Positions 16,669 through 27,105 of a stretch of DNA of 64,000 nucleotides are shown here, one piece after another; position 1 is the stretch's first letter, and every line of letters starts with the position of its first letter. Position numbers and translations under genes: made by a program. This DNA comes from an uncultured Parabacteroides sp. GTDB lineage: Bacteria > Bacteroidota > Bacteroidia > Bacteroidales > Tannerellaceae. The stretch covers positions 1 through 64,000 of the forward strand of contig URZO01000013.1 in assembly GCA_900552465.1 (NCBI GenBank), written 5' to 3'. A model generated the notes under the pieces. The model was not told the DNA's origin. It worked only from the letters and a program-made list of their open reading frames with translations, and did no database searches.

Positions 16669-19461
16669 ATGAAAACGAAACCATTTAGCATCTGTATCCT
16701 GTTCATCCTCTTTCCCGTCCTTTTACAGGCGGCGGGCACACATTCCGTGTACAACCTGCGGTGCGAACATGAGGAAGAACCTTTAGGAATCGAAACGCCT
16801 CAGCCCCGCTTCAGCTGGCAGATACAGGCGCAAGAACGTAACTTCGAGCAATCAGCCTGGCAGATACTCGTAGCCGACTCGCCGGAAAAGCTGCAAGCTG
16901 GTGACGGGAATATCTGGGACAGCGGGAAAAACAACTCCTCATCCTCCGTTCTTGTCCCCTTCGACGGGAAGGAACTGAAAGCCGGACAAGTATACTACTG
17001 GAAAGTAAAAAGCTGGGATAAAGAAGGAAATCCCTCGCCCTGGAGCCTGATCCACCGGTTCGGCATGGGACTTCTTTCGGAGAAAGACTGGAACAATGCT
17101 AAATGGATCGCATGGGAAAAAGACAAGAAAGATGAAATAATCACGACCGGATTGCACGGCCTGACCAACGTGGACCGCGCCCTGAAAGGGAAAAAGACCG
17201 GCATGTACCGGCTGCCCCAGTTCCGGAAAGAGTTTGCAGTTCAAAAACCGGTGAAGCGGGCGGTCGCATACGTTTCCGGACTCGGACATTTCGATATGTT
17301 CCTCAACGGGGATAAGGTCGGCAACAATTTCCTCGATCCGGGATGGACGAAGTATGACAAATGCGCCCTGTATGTCTCCTTCGATATTACCGGGCAGTTG
17401 CAGCAGGGACAGAATGCAGTCGGCGTCATGCTCGGGAACGGCTTTTTCAACATCCCGCGTGAACGCTATTTCAAACTGCTCGCCTCTTACGGCGCGCCCC
17501 GCCTGCTTATGAAGATACAAATAGACTATGCGGACGGCAGCACGCAGACTGTCGTAACCGGTACGGACTGGAAAGCGACGGAAAGCCCCGTCACCTACAG
17601 CAGCATTTACGGCGGCGAAGACTACGACGCCAACAAGGAACAGGCCGGCTGGATGCAACCCGGTTTCGACGACCGTTCCTGGGATAAGGCCTTAGACACG
17701 GGCTGGAAAACGCGGCTTCTCTCCCAACGCTCCGCACCGCTGACCGTACGTGACCGGATTCCGACCGTCCGCCTTTTCAAGAACCGGCAGGGACAGTGGG
17801 TATATGATTTAGGACAGAACTTCTCCGGTATCGTGCATCTCTCCCTGAACGCCCGGACGGCGCAACCGGTCAAACTCTATCCCGCCGAACTGTTGAACCC
17901 GGACAGCACCGTCAACCAAAGTGCGAGCGGCGCCCCGTTCTGGTTCGGCTACACCCCGAAAGGGAACGGCGCGGAAAGCTGGCAACCCCGGTTCACCTAC
18001 TACGGCTTCCGCTACGTGCAGGTGGAAGGGGCCGTCCCAGCCGGACAACCTAATCCGGACGGACTGCCTGAAATCACAGAGATTACGGGCCTCCATACCT
18101 GCAACTCGGCGGAAAACGCCGGTAGTTTCCATTGCTCGAAACCTCTGTTCAACCAGACGTACGAACTGATCGACTGGGCGATCCGCAGCAATATGGCAAG
18201 CGTGTTAACCGACTGTCCGCACCGCGAGAAGTTAGGCTGGTTGGAAGAGGCGCATCTGATGCAATATTCCGTACAATACCGCTACAACCTGGCACGCCTG
18301 TATGAAAAGACATTCAACGATATGCGCTCCACGCAGGCCGCCAATGGCATGATACCGACTATCGCCCCCGAACTGGTCGAGTTTGAAGGCGGTTTCAAGG
18401 ACACGCCGGAATGGGGAAGCACGTTCATCATCAGCCCCTGGTATATCTACCAATGGTACGGCGATACGCGCCTGATCGAGACCTATTATCCGGATATGCA
18501 GCGGTACATCGACTACCTGTCTTCAAAAGCCGATGACCATATTATCGCCTACGGCCTGGGAGACTGGTTCGACATCGGTCCCAAAAGCCCGGGAGAGGCA
18601 CAACTGACTTCAAACGGCGTCACGGCCACCGCCATTTACTATTACGACGTCACGCTGATGGAAAAGATGGCCAATCTTTTAGGCAAGCCGGAAGACGCCC
18701 GCCAATACAGCGAGCTGACCGCCCGGATCAAACAAGCCTTCAACCGGACCTTCTGGAACCCGTCCACCCGCAAGTACGATCGCGACAGCCAGGCGGCAAA
18801 CGCCGTTGCCCTCTATATGGGGCTGACCACTCCGGAAAACAGGCAACAAGTGTTCGATAACCTGATCGCCGATATACGCAACCGGAACAATGCGCTGACG
18901 GCCGGCGACGTAGGCTACCGCTACGTGCTGCGTGCCCTCGAAGCAGGCGGTGCGTCGGATGTGATCTACGACATGAACTGCAAATACGACACGCCGGGAT
19001 ACGGCTGGCAACTGGCGCACGGGGCGACCGCCCTCACCGAATCGTGGCAGGCATACGGGTTTATCTCCAACAACCACTTTATGTTAGGACACCTGATGGA
19101 ATGGTTGTTCAGCGGGCTGGGCGGCATCCGCCAGCAGGAGGACTCGTTCGGATTCAAGCATATCGTCATCAAGCCCGAACCGGTCGGCGATGTCCGCGAA
19201 GCAAACGCTTCCTACGAGTCGCCCTACGGACGGATCGTCTCGGACTGGAAAGACAACGAAAAAGAGTTTACGATCCGGGTGGAAGTACCTGCAAACAGCC
19301 GGGCATCCGTCTATCTCCCGTCCGCCGACGCCGGGCAGATAACGGAAAGCGGCATCCGCCTGCAGGATATTCCCGGTATCGAGTACCGGAAAGAGGGGGA
19401 TAAATATACCGTGATAACGGTCGGTTCCGGGATTTATACTTATCATATAAAGAAACCATAA
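16669..19461 (+). CDS. Alpha-L-rhamnosidase, family GH78
   Basis: A 930-aa periplasmic enzyme that removes terminal alpha-L-rhamnose. Signal peptide ends near LLQAAG. Order: N-terminal fibronectin-like domain (PRFSWQIQA), beta-sandwich carbohydrate-binding domain (ISGLGHF-type region about 195-330), the (alpha/alpha)6 catalytic barrel with DCPHREKLGW near residue 515, WGSTFIISPWYIYQWYGD and GDWFDIGP, then a C-terminal beta-sandwich. The acidic residues typical of GH78 catalysis are present. It lies 14 bp after the putative glycosidase and 15 bp before the isomerase. Confidence 0.93.
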   Translation: MKTKPFSICILFILFPVLLQAAGTHSVYNLRCEHEEEPLGIETPQPRFSWQIQAQERNFEQSAWQILVADSPEKLQAGDGNIWDSGKNNSSSSVLVPFDGKELKAGQVYYWKVKSWDKEGNPSPWSLIHRFGMGLLSEKDWNNAKWIAWEKDKKDEIITTGLHGLTNVDRALKGKKTGMYRLPQFRKEFAVQKPVKRAVAYVSGLGHFDMFLNGDKVGNNFLDPGWTKYDKCALYVSFDITGQLQQGQNAVGVMLGNGFFNIPRERYFKLLASYGAPRLLMKIQIDYADGSTQTVVTGTDWKATESPVTYSSIYGGEDYDANKEQAGWMQPGFDDRSWDKALDTGWKTRLLSQRSAPLTVRDRIPTVRLFKNRQGQWVYDLGQNFSGIVHLSLNARTAQPVKLYPAELLNPDSTVNQSASGAPFWFGYTPKGNGAESWQPRFTYYGFRYVQVEGAVPAGQPNPDGLPEITEITGLHTCNSAENAGSFHCSKPLFNQTYELIDWAIRSNMASVLTDCPHREKLGWLEEAHLMQYSVQYRYNLARLYEKTFNDMRSTQAANGMIPTIAPELVEFEGGFKDTPEWGSTFIISPWYIYQWYGDTRLIETYYPDMQRYIDYLSSKADDHIIAYGLGDWFDIGPKSPGEAQLTSNGVTATAIYYYDVTLMEKMANLLGKPEDARQYSELTARIKQAFNRTFWNPSTRKYDRDSQAANAVALYMGLTTPENRQQVFDNLIADIRNRNNALTAGDVGYRYVLRALEAGGASDVIYDMNCKYDTPGYGWQLAHGATALTESWQAYGFISNNHFMLGHLMEWLFSGLGGIRQQEDSFGFKHIVIKPEPVGDVREANASYESPYGRIVSDWKDNEKEFTIRVEVPANSRASVYLPSADAGQITESGIRLQDIPGIEYRKEGDKYTVITVGSGIYTYHIKKP

Positions 19462-19476
19462 CGATATAGGCAGAAC

Positions 19477-20907
19477 ATGATAAACACAGCAGAAAAGAAA
19501 GTAAAAGCAGGTTTAATCGGAGTCGGACTGTGCACCTATTGGGATCAGTTCGAGGGGCTGCTCCCCCGGTTAACGGGTTACCAACAAGAGATCGGCAACC
19601 GGATATCGGACCTGCAGGCCGTCGTCGTCGACGGCGGCATGGTGGACACGCCCGAAAAGGCGATCCGTGCGGCAGAAGAACTGAAAAGCGAAGAGATCGA
19701 AATCCTCTTTATCTTCATCTCCACGTATGCCCTTTCATCGACGGTCCTTCCCATAGCCCAGCGCATCAAAACGCCGGTTATCCTCTTAAACCTCCAACCC
19801 GTAGCGGCGATAGACTACGACTATATCAACGGATTGGGTGACCGGGGGAAAATGACCGGCGAATGGCTGGCGCATTGCCAGGCCTGCTCCACCCCGGAGT
19901 TTGCCTGCGTGTTCAACCGGGCGGGCCTCAAATATGATATCATAACGGGATACCTCCGGGAACCGGCAGTCTGGAAAGAAATAGAGAACTGGATCGATGC
20001 CGCCCGGGCCGTACGGGGAATGCGCAACAACCGGATGGGAATCCTCGGACACTATTACGGCGGAATGCTGGACGTCTACACCGACACCACTCTCCAATCG
20101 ACTACCTTCGGCACCCATATCGAACTGTTGGAGATGTGCGAACTGAAGGCTTATCGCGATCAGGTGACCGAAGAAGAGCTAAAGGCAAAACGGCAGGAAT
20201 TCCGTACGATGTTCGAAGTCGATCCCAACTGCGAAGAGTATGAACTGGACCGTGCCGCCCGGACATCGGTCGCCCTCGACAAGTTAGTCGAAGCGCACCG
20301 CCTCGGTTCGATGGCTTATTACTACGAAGGTTGGCAGGGCAATGATTACGAGCATATCGTCACGTCGGTCATTGCCGGAAACACGCTGCTCACAGGGCGC
20401 GGCATCCCTGTTGCCGGCGAATGCGAAGTAAAGAACGTACAAGCGATGAAAATAATGTCCCTTTTAGGAGCCGGCGGTTCTTTCTCCGAACCGTATGCGA
20501 TGGACTTTAACGATGATGTCGTCTTGTGGGGACACGACGGTCCCGCCCATTTTGCCATCGCGGAAGGAAAAGTAAGCCTCGTCCCCTTGCCCATCTATCA
20601 TGGCAAGCCGGGCAAAGGTTTGTCTATCCAGATGCGGGTCAAACAGGGTCCCGTCACCTTCCTTTCCGTATGCGAAGGGAAAGAGGGCGTTTTCCTCCTC
20701 GCAGCCGAAGGAGAATCGGTCGACGGCCCTACCCTGCAAATAGGAAACACCAACAGCCGCTACCGCTTCAGTTGCGGGGCACGCGCCTTTATGGACAACT
20801 GGAGCAAAGCCGGCCCCTCCCACCATTGTGCCATCGGCATCGGACACATAGCCGACAAGCTGACAAAAATTGCTTTCCTGTTAGATATTCCGATCGTACG
20901 GATTTAA
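19477..20907 (+). CDS. L-arabinose/L-fucose isomerase family protein
   Basis: A 476-aa cytoplasmic sugar isomerase-like protein. All four metal ligands known from E. coli AraA (E306, E333, H350, H450) have counterparts: E315 in VAGECEV, E338 in SEPYAMDF, H353 in LWGHDGP and H449/H450 in GPSHHCAIG. Catalysis is therefore likely intact, interconverting an aldose and a ketose with a divalent metal. Sequence around these ligands differs from true AraA, so the sugar is uncertain. Being last in a rhamnosidase operon suggests a deoxy-sugar, but no kinase or aldolase follows. Confidence 0.8.
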   Translation: MINTAEKKVKAGLIGVGLCTYWDQFEGLLPRLTGYQQEIGNRISDLQAVVVDGGMVDTPEKAIRAAEELKSEEIEILFIFISTYALSSTVLPIAQRIKTPVILLNLQPVAAIDYDYINGLGDRGKMTGEWLAHCQACSTPEFACVFNRAGLKYDIITGYLREPAVWKEIENWIDAARAVRGMRNNRMGILGHYYGGMLDVYTDTTLQSTTFGTHIELLEMCELKAYRDQVTEEELKAKRQEFRTMFEVDPNCEEYELDRAARTSVALDKLVEAHRLGSMAYYYEGWQGNDYEHIVTSVIAGNTLLTGRGIPVAGECEVKNVQAMKIMSLLGAGGSFSEPYAMDFNDDVVLWGHDGPAHFAIAEGKVSLVPLPIYHGKPGKGLSIQMRVKQGPVTFLSVCEGKEGVFLLAAEGESVDGPTLQIGNTNSRYRFSCGARAFMDNWSKAGPSHHCAIGIGHIADKLTKIAFLLDIPIVRI

Positions 20908-20925
20908 AAACTTGTTTTTACGGTT

Positions 20926-21130
20926 AGAAACGCTGTTTCTTGTTACAAAATCGAATTTTTGCGATCAGCGGAGCCTCCTCCGGCTACAAAAATTCCATTT
21001 TGACCCAAGAAACAGCATTTCTGATTATAAAAATATCATTTTGCAACAAGAAACAACGTTTCTCACACCAAAAATCATATTTTGTAAGAAGAAACAATGT
21101 TTCTTGGATTAAAAATGACAAAATGATACA
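20926..21130. repeat. 41-bp tandem palindrome array, five units
   Basis: Five units start at 20926, 20967, 21008, 21049 and 21090, exactly 41 bp apart. Units 1, 3, 4 and 5 open with AGAAACnnnGTTTCT (unit 3 has one mismatch). Unit 2 has a different but still partly symmetric core (GGAGCCTCCTCC). The 26-bp remainder of most units holds a second dyad of the form CAAAA...TTTTG. The array fills the 228-bp gap between the 3' ends of two convergent genes. It may act as a bidirectional terminator or a structured DNA element. Confidence 0.85.
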
Positions 21131-21135
21131 TTCCC

Positions 21136-24100
21136 TTACTGTTCTATCTTCAGAGAGACGGGCCCCAACAAGCCACTGTCTCTTAAAGGAGCATCTTTTT
21201 CCGGCCATTTCAAGACCCAGGTCTTTCGTTCGGCTTCCGGACGGTTTACGTCGTAGACAAGACGGTTGAACCAGGTATTCGTAACTTTCACGACCAATGT
21301 ATTTTTCCCTTTCTTCAGATAAGAGGTAACATCCATTTCGTAAGGCATAGTCCAGGCAACGCCTACCTTTTGTCCGTTCAGATAGACTTCGGCAATCCGC
21401 TGTACATCGCCTAAGTCGAGCCGGTAGGTCCGGTTCTTATCTATTTTTTTGACTTCAAACTGAGTGGAATAGGTGGCCGTACCGGAGAAGGCTTTCCCTT
21501 CCGCCGGAATGTCCAGGTCTTTCCAGGATTTCAATACGGGAAGGGAGATGGAAGCCGGCGTTCCCCAGCCCTCCGGAAAACGGAGTTCCCAAGGACTATT
21601 TAAAGGCAAAGTGGATACAAGCTGCCGTTCCCGAAGCTCCTGTACCGGACTGCCGGGCGCATTGAAAACGATAAAACAAGAGCCGGACTGAGGCAAATCT
21701 AATTGAACCTGTGTCCTGCCGTCGACCGACCGGACAGGGGTATCATTCATTTCACCGTTTACCGGATTCCACAACTGGACGTTCCCGCTTACACGGAAAT
21801 CCAATGTGCCTTTAAAGCCTTTCCCCTTCGGCGCACAGACGTAATACCAATCCGTATCGCCTGCCCGGCGGTGCGACCACAAAGCGTCGGTCTGTCTGAC
21901 ATCCGGCTGAAGATTCAGCGCTGCCAGGCTCTTGTCGAGCGGCATGCCCGAAACGATCCGGCCTTTTCCGATTGTATGGATGCCGGGAGCAGTCCAGATC
22001 CGGCGGACGGCTTTATCCAACCGGTCGGAAGCCTCTTTGCCACCCATCAGGGTAGCCAATCCGGAAGGAGCGTCACCGATGACAGTCGCTCCGGCGTCGA
22101 TCAGGGCATACAGTTTTTCCACCGTTTCAGGCAACATACGGGTCGTCTCGGGCAACCACAAAACACTGTAGTTGATTCCCTCCGGCGTAACGATACGTCC
22201 GTCCCGGACAGACAAGCGGTTCAACAGGGCATCCGTATTGCAGTAATCATATTTGAAACCTGCCGGAAAAGGAAACTCCTGGTTCGGTTTATGGTCTATT
22301 TCATCTCCCAGATACCACAGGACATCGGAAACCGGTTTTCCCCGCTCCAGCAAATAACCGCATCTTGCCAGATAAGTAGTAAAGTCAGGCATATATTTCC
22401 ACCAGGTCTGCCCGCGCAGGAAAGGCGTACCGATACCGGCCCCCGAAAACGAAGTACCGGGAGGCAGGAAGCCGACCTGCGGGTTGTGCGTATAGGTATG
22501 GAAGATCAGGTGCGTCACCCCCTCTATGCTATTTACGTTCGCCACTTCCTTCAACATCGGGAACGATTCGTCCCAGGTATGGCTGAAAGAGGTAAAGGCC
22601 TCGGCTGCCACACGCGGTTTGCCGTAGATACGGGCGGCGGAAGTGGCGGGTTTAATCGGCTTAAAGTTCAGCGAACCGACATAGTTTTCGGTCATCGGTT
22701 GCCAGAATTCACACATGGGGACATCCGCATATTTATAATATTCGAGGATATCTGCCGGGAATACATCTCCGGCCGCCGTCTCATACGAAATGGACATACC
22801 CTGCTCTTTAGCCCTGTTGGCCATATTGCCAAAGAAATTATCCACAAACAGGCCGTTGATTACCTGTCTCCAGTCGTTCAGGAAGCGGGTGGTCGTCTCC
22901 GGATCGTCGACCACATAGCCGAAAAGGGCCGGCAGCCATTTCCGCAGCGGGTAACGGGTTCTCTTCTCAAACTCCTCCTCCATACGGGCGGTCCAGGTTT
23001 GCGTCCTGCATTCCCAGCTATCGAAAAGGACACCTTTCAGCAGACCGCCGGCCAACGGACCGTTGGAGAGCCTTCCCAGGTATCCGTCAAACTGTGCGTT
23101 GGAACCATCCAAAGAGAACTTGTCGCATTCCCAGCCGGTTCCTTCCGCCGGTGCAGGGCCGTTCTTCATTCCCGTATTGACATGTCCCACCCGCAGGATC
23201 GTCCACTTACCGGCAGGCGCTTCCCATTCCAAAAGACCGTCGGCATTCATCTTGCCAGTGAGGTCATAGATTTGATCCGTATGCAGGTAAGCGTCATCGG
23301 CATAGCGGATGGCATCTCCTTTCCGTTCCATCGTGCGTAATGTCCACGCCGCTTCCGACTCCCAGTTATTCTTGCGGGCTGCTGAAAACAGGCGTAAGGA
23401 TTGCAATGCCATATCGTGTTTATTTACAATGCTGATGCGGTATTTCTTCGCCCCCTTTACTTCCTTGCACGAGAGCGAAATCGTCCGGTCGTCCTGCCAG
23501 TTGCTTTGCGGCATTTCGGTATTCAGGACCTCGACGCTCCCTCCTTCCGGCATGACAGCTTCCATTTTCAGGCTGACTCCCGGCTCGAAACACCAGCTAT
23601 GGTTCATTTGTCGGACGGAAGACAATTCGATTGTCCGGACAACAGTCTCCTCCGGATAGGCTATTTCCAGCCAGTAAGGGCCATTGGCGGCGGGAGACAG
23701 GTTCAACGGCTTCTCAGCCTTTCCCTGCAAATAATCCGTCCAGTTGCATTCCACATTGCTGGTGATCCCGTCCGCCTGTAACGGTTCGCCCGTATCGCCA
23801 TCCGGAGTCGGGAAAGCGAGGACAACCACATCCCGGTAGTCCCGCCAGTCTTCCCCGCTCGGTTGTGGTATGGGGAGTTGCTTATGTAAAGCGCCTGCCG
23901 TCACGTCCGTCCGGCTCCAAACCAGATGGCGCATGGCATTTTCCGGCTTAATCCAAGGACCGCCTGCCATTGCCCATCCCGGACAACCCTGCATCGTAAA
24001 CCGCAATCCCAACCGTCTGCACTCCTCGGCTGTATGCTTAACCGCATGATCCCACAAAGGACTCAGGCAGGCAATCTGGGAATCCGTTCCCGGCCAGACA

Positions 24101-24390
24101 GTACCGAATTGCCCATGAAACAGCTGTATCCCGGAAAAACCGGCCGCGGCAATCGCTTCCAGATCGGCGGTGATACCTTTTAAGGAGACATTTCCACCGA
24201 TATAATGGAACCATGTCTCCGGATAGAAAACTTTGTCGGGAGTAGAAAAGGCTGTTCTATCCGCTTCTCCGAAAGGCTTATCCAGAACCTCCGGTGAAGG
24301 GACCACAGGAACCTGCGCACTCAGGATGCACACAGAAAACAATAGCAAAGCGGTGTACAGCAAGCGCCGTACCGGGTGAAGTTTTTCCAT
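21136..24390 (-). CDS. Glycosyl hydrolase, GH106 alpha-L-rhamnosidase type
   Basis: A 1084-aa exported enzyme with signal peptide ending near CILSAQ. It shows blocks typical of Bacteroidetes GH106 proteins: PETWFHYIGGNVSLKGI (about residue 56), GIQLFHGQFG, GCPGWAMAGGPW, and EAFTSFSHTWDESFPML with a candidate catalytic Glu. The C-terminal jelly roll (AEVYLNGQKVGVAW, DVTSYLKKGKN) resembles that of the enzyme at 13542-16655. GH106 enzymes remove alpha-L-rhamnose. It is encoded convergent to the isomerase gene and 48 bp after mutS on the same strand; no clear promoter box was found in that gap. Confidence 0.85.
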   Translation of the reverse strand: MEKLHPVRRLLYTALLLFSVCILSAQVPVVPSPEVLDKPFGEADRTAFSTPDKVFYPETWFHYIGGNVSLKGITADLEAIAAAGFSGIQLFHGQFGTVWPGTDSQIACLSPLWDHAVKHTAEECRRLGLRFTMQGCPGWAMAGGPWIKPENAMRHLVWSRTDVTAGALHKQLPIPQPSGEDWRDYRDVVVLAFPTPDGDTGEPLQADGITSNVECNWTDYLQGKAEKPLNLSPAANGPYWLEIAYPEETVVRTIELSSVRQMNHSWCFEPGVSLKMEAVMPEGGSVEVLNTEMPQSNWQDDRTISLSCKEVKGAKKYRISIVNKHDMALQSLRLFSAARKNNWESEAAWTLRTMERKGDAIRYADDAYLHTDQIYDLTGKMNADGLLEWEAPAGKWTILRVGHVNTGMKNGPAPAEGTGWECDKFSLDGSNAQFDGYLGRLSNGPLAGGLLKGVLFDSWECRTQTWTARMEEEFEKRTRYPLRKWLPALFGYVVDDPETTTRFLNDWRQVINGLFVDNFFGNMANRAKEQGMSISYETAAGDVFPADILEYYKYADVPMCEFWQPMTENYVGSLNFKPIKPATSAARIYGKPRVAAEAFTSFSHTWDESFPMLKEVANVNSIEGVTHLIFHTYTHNPQVGFLPPGTSFSGAGIGTPFLRGQTWWKYMPDFTTYLARCGYLLERGKPVSDVLWYLGDEIDHKPNQEFPFPAGFKYDYCNTDALLNRLSVRDGRIVTPEGINYSVLWLPETTRMLPETVEKLYALIDAGATVIGDAPSGLATLMGGKEASDRLDKAVRRIWTAPGIHTIGKGRIVSGMPLDKSLAALNLQPDVRQTDALWSHRRAGDTDWYYVCAPKGKGFKGTLDFRVSGNVQLWNPVNGEMNDTPVRSVDGRTQVQLDLPQSGSCFIVFNAPGSPVQELRERQLVSTLPLNSPWELRFPEGWGTPASISLPVLKSWKDLDIPAEGKAFSGTATYSTQFEVKKIDKNRTYRLDLGDVQRIAEVYLNGQKVGVAWTMPYEMDVTSYLKKGKNTLVVKVTNTWFNRLVYDVNRPEAERKTWVLKWPEKDAPLRDSGLLGPVSLKIEQ

Positions 24391-24438
24391 ATCTGATTAT
24401 CTTATTAAATTATATATTCGAGAACAAAGTACGCGTCA

Positions 24439-27075
24439 TCACTTCCCGGTGATAATTCTCCGTATCTCGCTCAACTTGTTCAATGCTTCCAAAGGTGTCA
24501 GATTGTTCACGTCCAGATTCTTGATCTCGTCACGCACCTGGCTGAGGACAGGATCGTCGAGCTGGAAGAAGCTCAACTGGTAACCGTCGGCCGATGAGGC
24601 GATTCCTTTGACCGGTTTGCTCTTGATGCCTTTGCGCTTTTCCGTGGCAATACCTTCCTGGCGGTTTTCCGTTTCGAGTTGTTTCAGTATCTCATTGGAA
24701 CGTTTCACGATACTCTTCGGCATACCTGCCATCTTGGCCACATGGATACCGAAACTGTGTTCGCTTCCGCCGGGAATCAGCTTCCGCAGGAAGATCACTT
24801 TGTTGTTAACCTCTTTCACTGAGACATTGTAGTTCTTAATGCGTTTGAAAGAGGCCTCCATCTCGTTCAGTTCGTGATAGTGCGTGGCAAAAAGCGTTTT
24901 TGCACGTGCGTTCGGATGCTCGTGGATATATTCTACGATCGCCCAGGCAATGGAGATACCGTCGTACGTACTGGTTCCGCGTCCCAACTCGTCGAAAAGG
25001 ACAAGGCTGCGGGAAGACATATTGTTGAGGATATCCGAAGCCTCGTTCATTTCCACCATAAAGGTAGATTCGCCGACCGAAATGTTATCCGAAGCACCGA
25101 CACGGGTGAATATCTTATCCACAATCCCGATATGGGCAGATTCGGCAGGGACAAAACAGCCGATCTGGGACATCAGCGTGATCAGCGCCGTCTGGCGGAG
25201 CAGGGCGGACTTACCGGCCATGTTCGGCCCGGTGATAATAATAATCTGCTGCTTCTCATCATCTAAATAGACATCATTCGCAATATAAGGTTCCCCGATC
25301 GGCAACTGCTTCTCGATGACCGGATGACGGCCGGCCTTAATATCGATCACCTGAGAATCGTTCACGTCCGGCCGGATATAGCGGTTGCTCTCGGCCACTT
25401 TGGCAAACGAAAGGAGGCAGTCCAGACGCCCGATCAGGTTCGCATTTATCTGGATAGGCGGGATATATTCGGAAAGGCAGAGCACCAATTCGTTAAAGAG
25501 GCGCCCTTCCAGGGAAAGTATCTTTTCCTCCGCGCCTAATATCTTTTCTTCGTATTCTTTCAGTTCTTCGGTAATATAGCGTTCGGCATTGACCAGCGTC
25601 TGCTTGCGGATCCATTCGGCAGGGACTTTGTCCTTGTAGGCATTGCGCACTTCGATGTAGTAGCCGAACACGTTGTTGAAGCCTATTTTAAGGCTCGATA
25701 TACCCGTCAGTTCTATTTCGCGTTGCTGTACCTTCAACAGATAGTCTTTTCCCGAATAGGCGACGGCGCGCAGGTCGTCGAGTTCGGCATTGACCCCTGT
25801 CGCAATTACTCCTCCGCGGTTCAGCAGGGAGGGCGGGTCGTTATTGATTTCCTTCTCGATCCGGTCGCGAATCAGCGCACATGCATTCAGTTGTTCGCCG
25901 ATCCGGCAAAGGCTCGGTTCATCGCTCGCCATGCAAGCCTCCTTGATCGGCTCGATAGCGCGGAGGGCCACTTTCAGCTGTACCACCTCGCGGGGCGATA
26001 CGCGGCCGACAGCCACTTTGGAGATGATACGTTCCAGGTCTCCTATCTGTTCCAGTTTCTCCTCCAACAGTTCTTTTACCTCGGGATGCCGGAAGAAGTA
26101 TTCCACCACATCCTGGCGTTCATGGATAGGCTTGACATCCTTCAAAGGGAAAAGTATCCAACGGCGCAACATACGCGAACCCATCGGCGAAACAGTCTTA
26201 TCCAGGACATCCAGCAGGCTGGTTCCCTCCTCGTTCATCGTACCGACCAGTTCCAGGCTGCGGACGGTAAACTTATCCAAGCGGACGTAACGGTCTTCTT
26301 CGATACGGGAAAGGGATGTGATATGCGATATATGTGTATGCTGCGTCTGGTCCAGGTAATGCAGGATAGCGCCCGAGGCGACGACGCCTAATTTCAGATG
26401 TTGCACTCCGAAACCTTTCAGGTTCTTCGTCTCAAAATGTTTCAGCAGGCGGTCGTTAGCCGTTTCCGGCGTAAACACCCAGTCGTCCAACTCGAAAATA
26501 AAGAAGCGGGGACCGAAAGCCTCCTCGAAACGTTTGCGGCTACCACGCTCGACCAATACTTCTTTCGGAGAGAAGTTGTTCAGCAGCTTATCGACATAGT
26601 CGACCGTACCTTCGGCAGTCAGGAACTCGCCGGTAGAGATGTCGAGAAAAGCAATGCCGCATATATCTTTGCCGAAATGGATCGCGGCAAGGAAGTTGTT
26701 CTCTTTGTGGTTGAGGATATTATCGTTAATGGAAACACCCGGAGTCACCAGTTCGGTGATACCGCGCTTCACTAACTTTTTCGTTAGTTTCGGGTCTTCC
26801 AACTGGTCGCAGATAGCCACACGTTTACCGGCACGGACCAGTTTGGGCAGATAGCTGTCGAGCGCATGATGCGGGAAACCGGCCATTTCAACCGTCTGTC
26901 CCGGTCCGTTCGCCTTCTTCGTCTGCACGATACCCAGTATTTCGGCTCCGGTCACGGCATCTTCGCCATACATTTCGTAAAAGTCGCCTACACGGAATAG
27001 CAGGATTGCATCGGGGTGTTTCGCCTTTATATCGAAATACTGCTTCATCAGGGGAGTTTCAACTATCTTAGCCAC
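24439..27075 (-). CDS. mutS: DNA mismatch repair protein MutS
   Basis: An 878-aa mismatch-recognition ATPase. The mismatch-binding FxE is F32-Y-E34 in GDFYEMYGEDA. The connector, lever and clamp regions follow, then the ATPase with Walker A TGPNMAGKSALL, Walker B region LVLFDELGRGTST and the switch H in FATHYHEL. The C-terminal tail is normal. It has its own -7 box (27106-27113) in the short gap after the beta-helix gene. Its location between glycan enzymes on both sides is unusual but the gene looks intact. Confidence 0.97.
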   Translation of the reverse strand: MAKIVETPLMKQYFDIKAKHPDAILLFRVGDFYEMYGEDAVTGAEILGIVQTKKANGPGQTVEMAGFPHHALDSYLPKLVRAGKRVAICDQLEDPKLTKKLVKRGITELVTPGVSINDNILNHKENNFLAAIHFGKDICGIAFLDISTGEFLTAEGTVDYVDKLLNNFSPKEVLVERGSRKRFEEAFGPRFFIFELDDWVFTPETANDRLLKHFETKNLKGFGVQHLKLGVVASGAILHYLDQTQHTHISHITSLSRIEEDRYVRLDKFTVRSLELVGTMNEEGTSLLDVLDKTVSPMGSRMLRRWILFPLKDVKPIHERQDVVEYFFRHPEVKELLEEKLEQIGDLERIISKVAVGRVSPREVVQLKVALRAIEPIKEACMASDEPSLCRIGEQLNACALIRDRIEKEINNDPPSLLNRGGVIATGVNAELDDLRAVAYSGKDYLLKVQQREIELTGISSLKIGFNNVFGYYIEVRNAYKDKVPAEWIRKQTLVNAERYITEELKEYEEKILGAEEKILSLEGRLFNELVLCLSEYIPPIQINANLIGRLDCLLSFAKVAESNRYIRPDVNDSQVIDIKAGRHPVIEKQLPIGEPYIANDVYLDDEKQQIIIITGPNMAGKSALLRQTALITLMSQIGCFVPAESAHIGIVDKIFTRVGASDNISVGESTFMVEMNEASDILNNMSSRSLVLFDELGRGTSTYDGISIAWAIVEYIHEHPNARAKTLFATHYHELNEMEASFKRIKNYNVSVKEVNNKVIFLRKLIPGGSEHSFGIHVAKMAGMPKSIVKRSNEILKQLETENRQEGIATEKRKGIKSKPVKGIASSADGYQLSFFQLDDPVLSQVRDEIKNLDVNNLTPLEALNKLSEIRRIITGK

Positions 27076-27105
27076 TGTTGTAATCTTTTTATGAGTTTAA
27101 CCGTA

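Noticed and set aside
21703..23340. Long open frame on the plus strand, 545 codons
   Set aside because: It is opposite to the GH106-type gene, whose domain motifs are clear; the composition of the plus frame is shadow-like.
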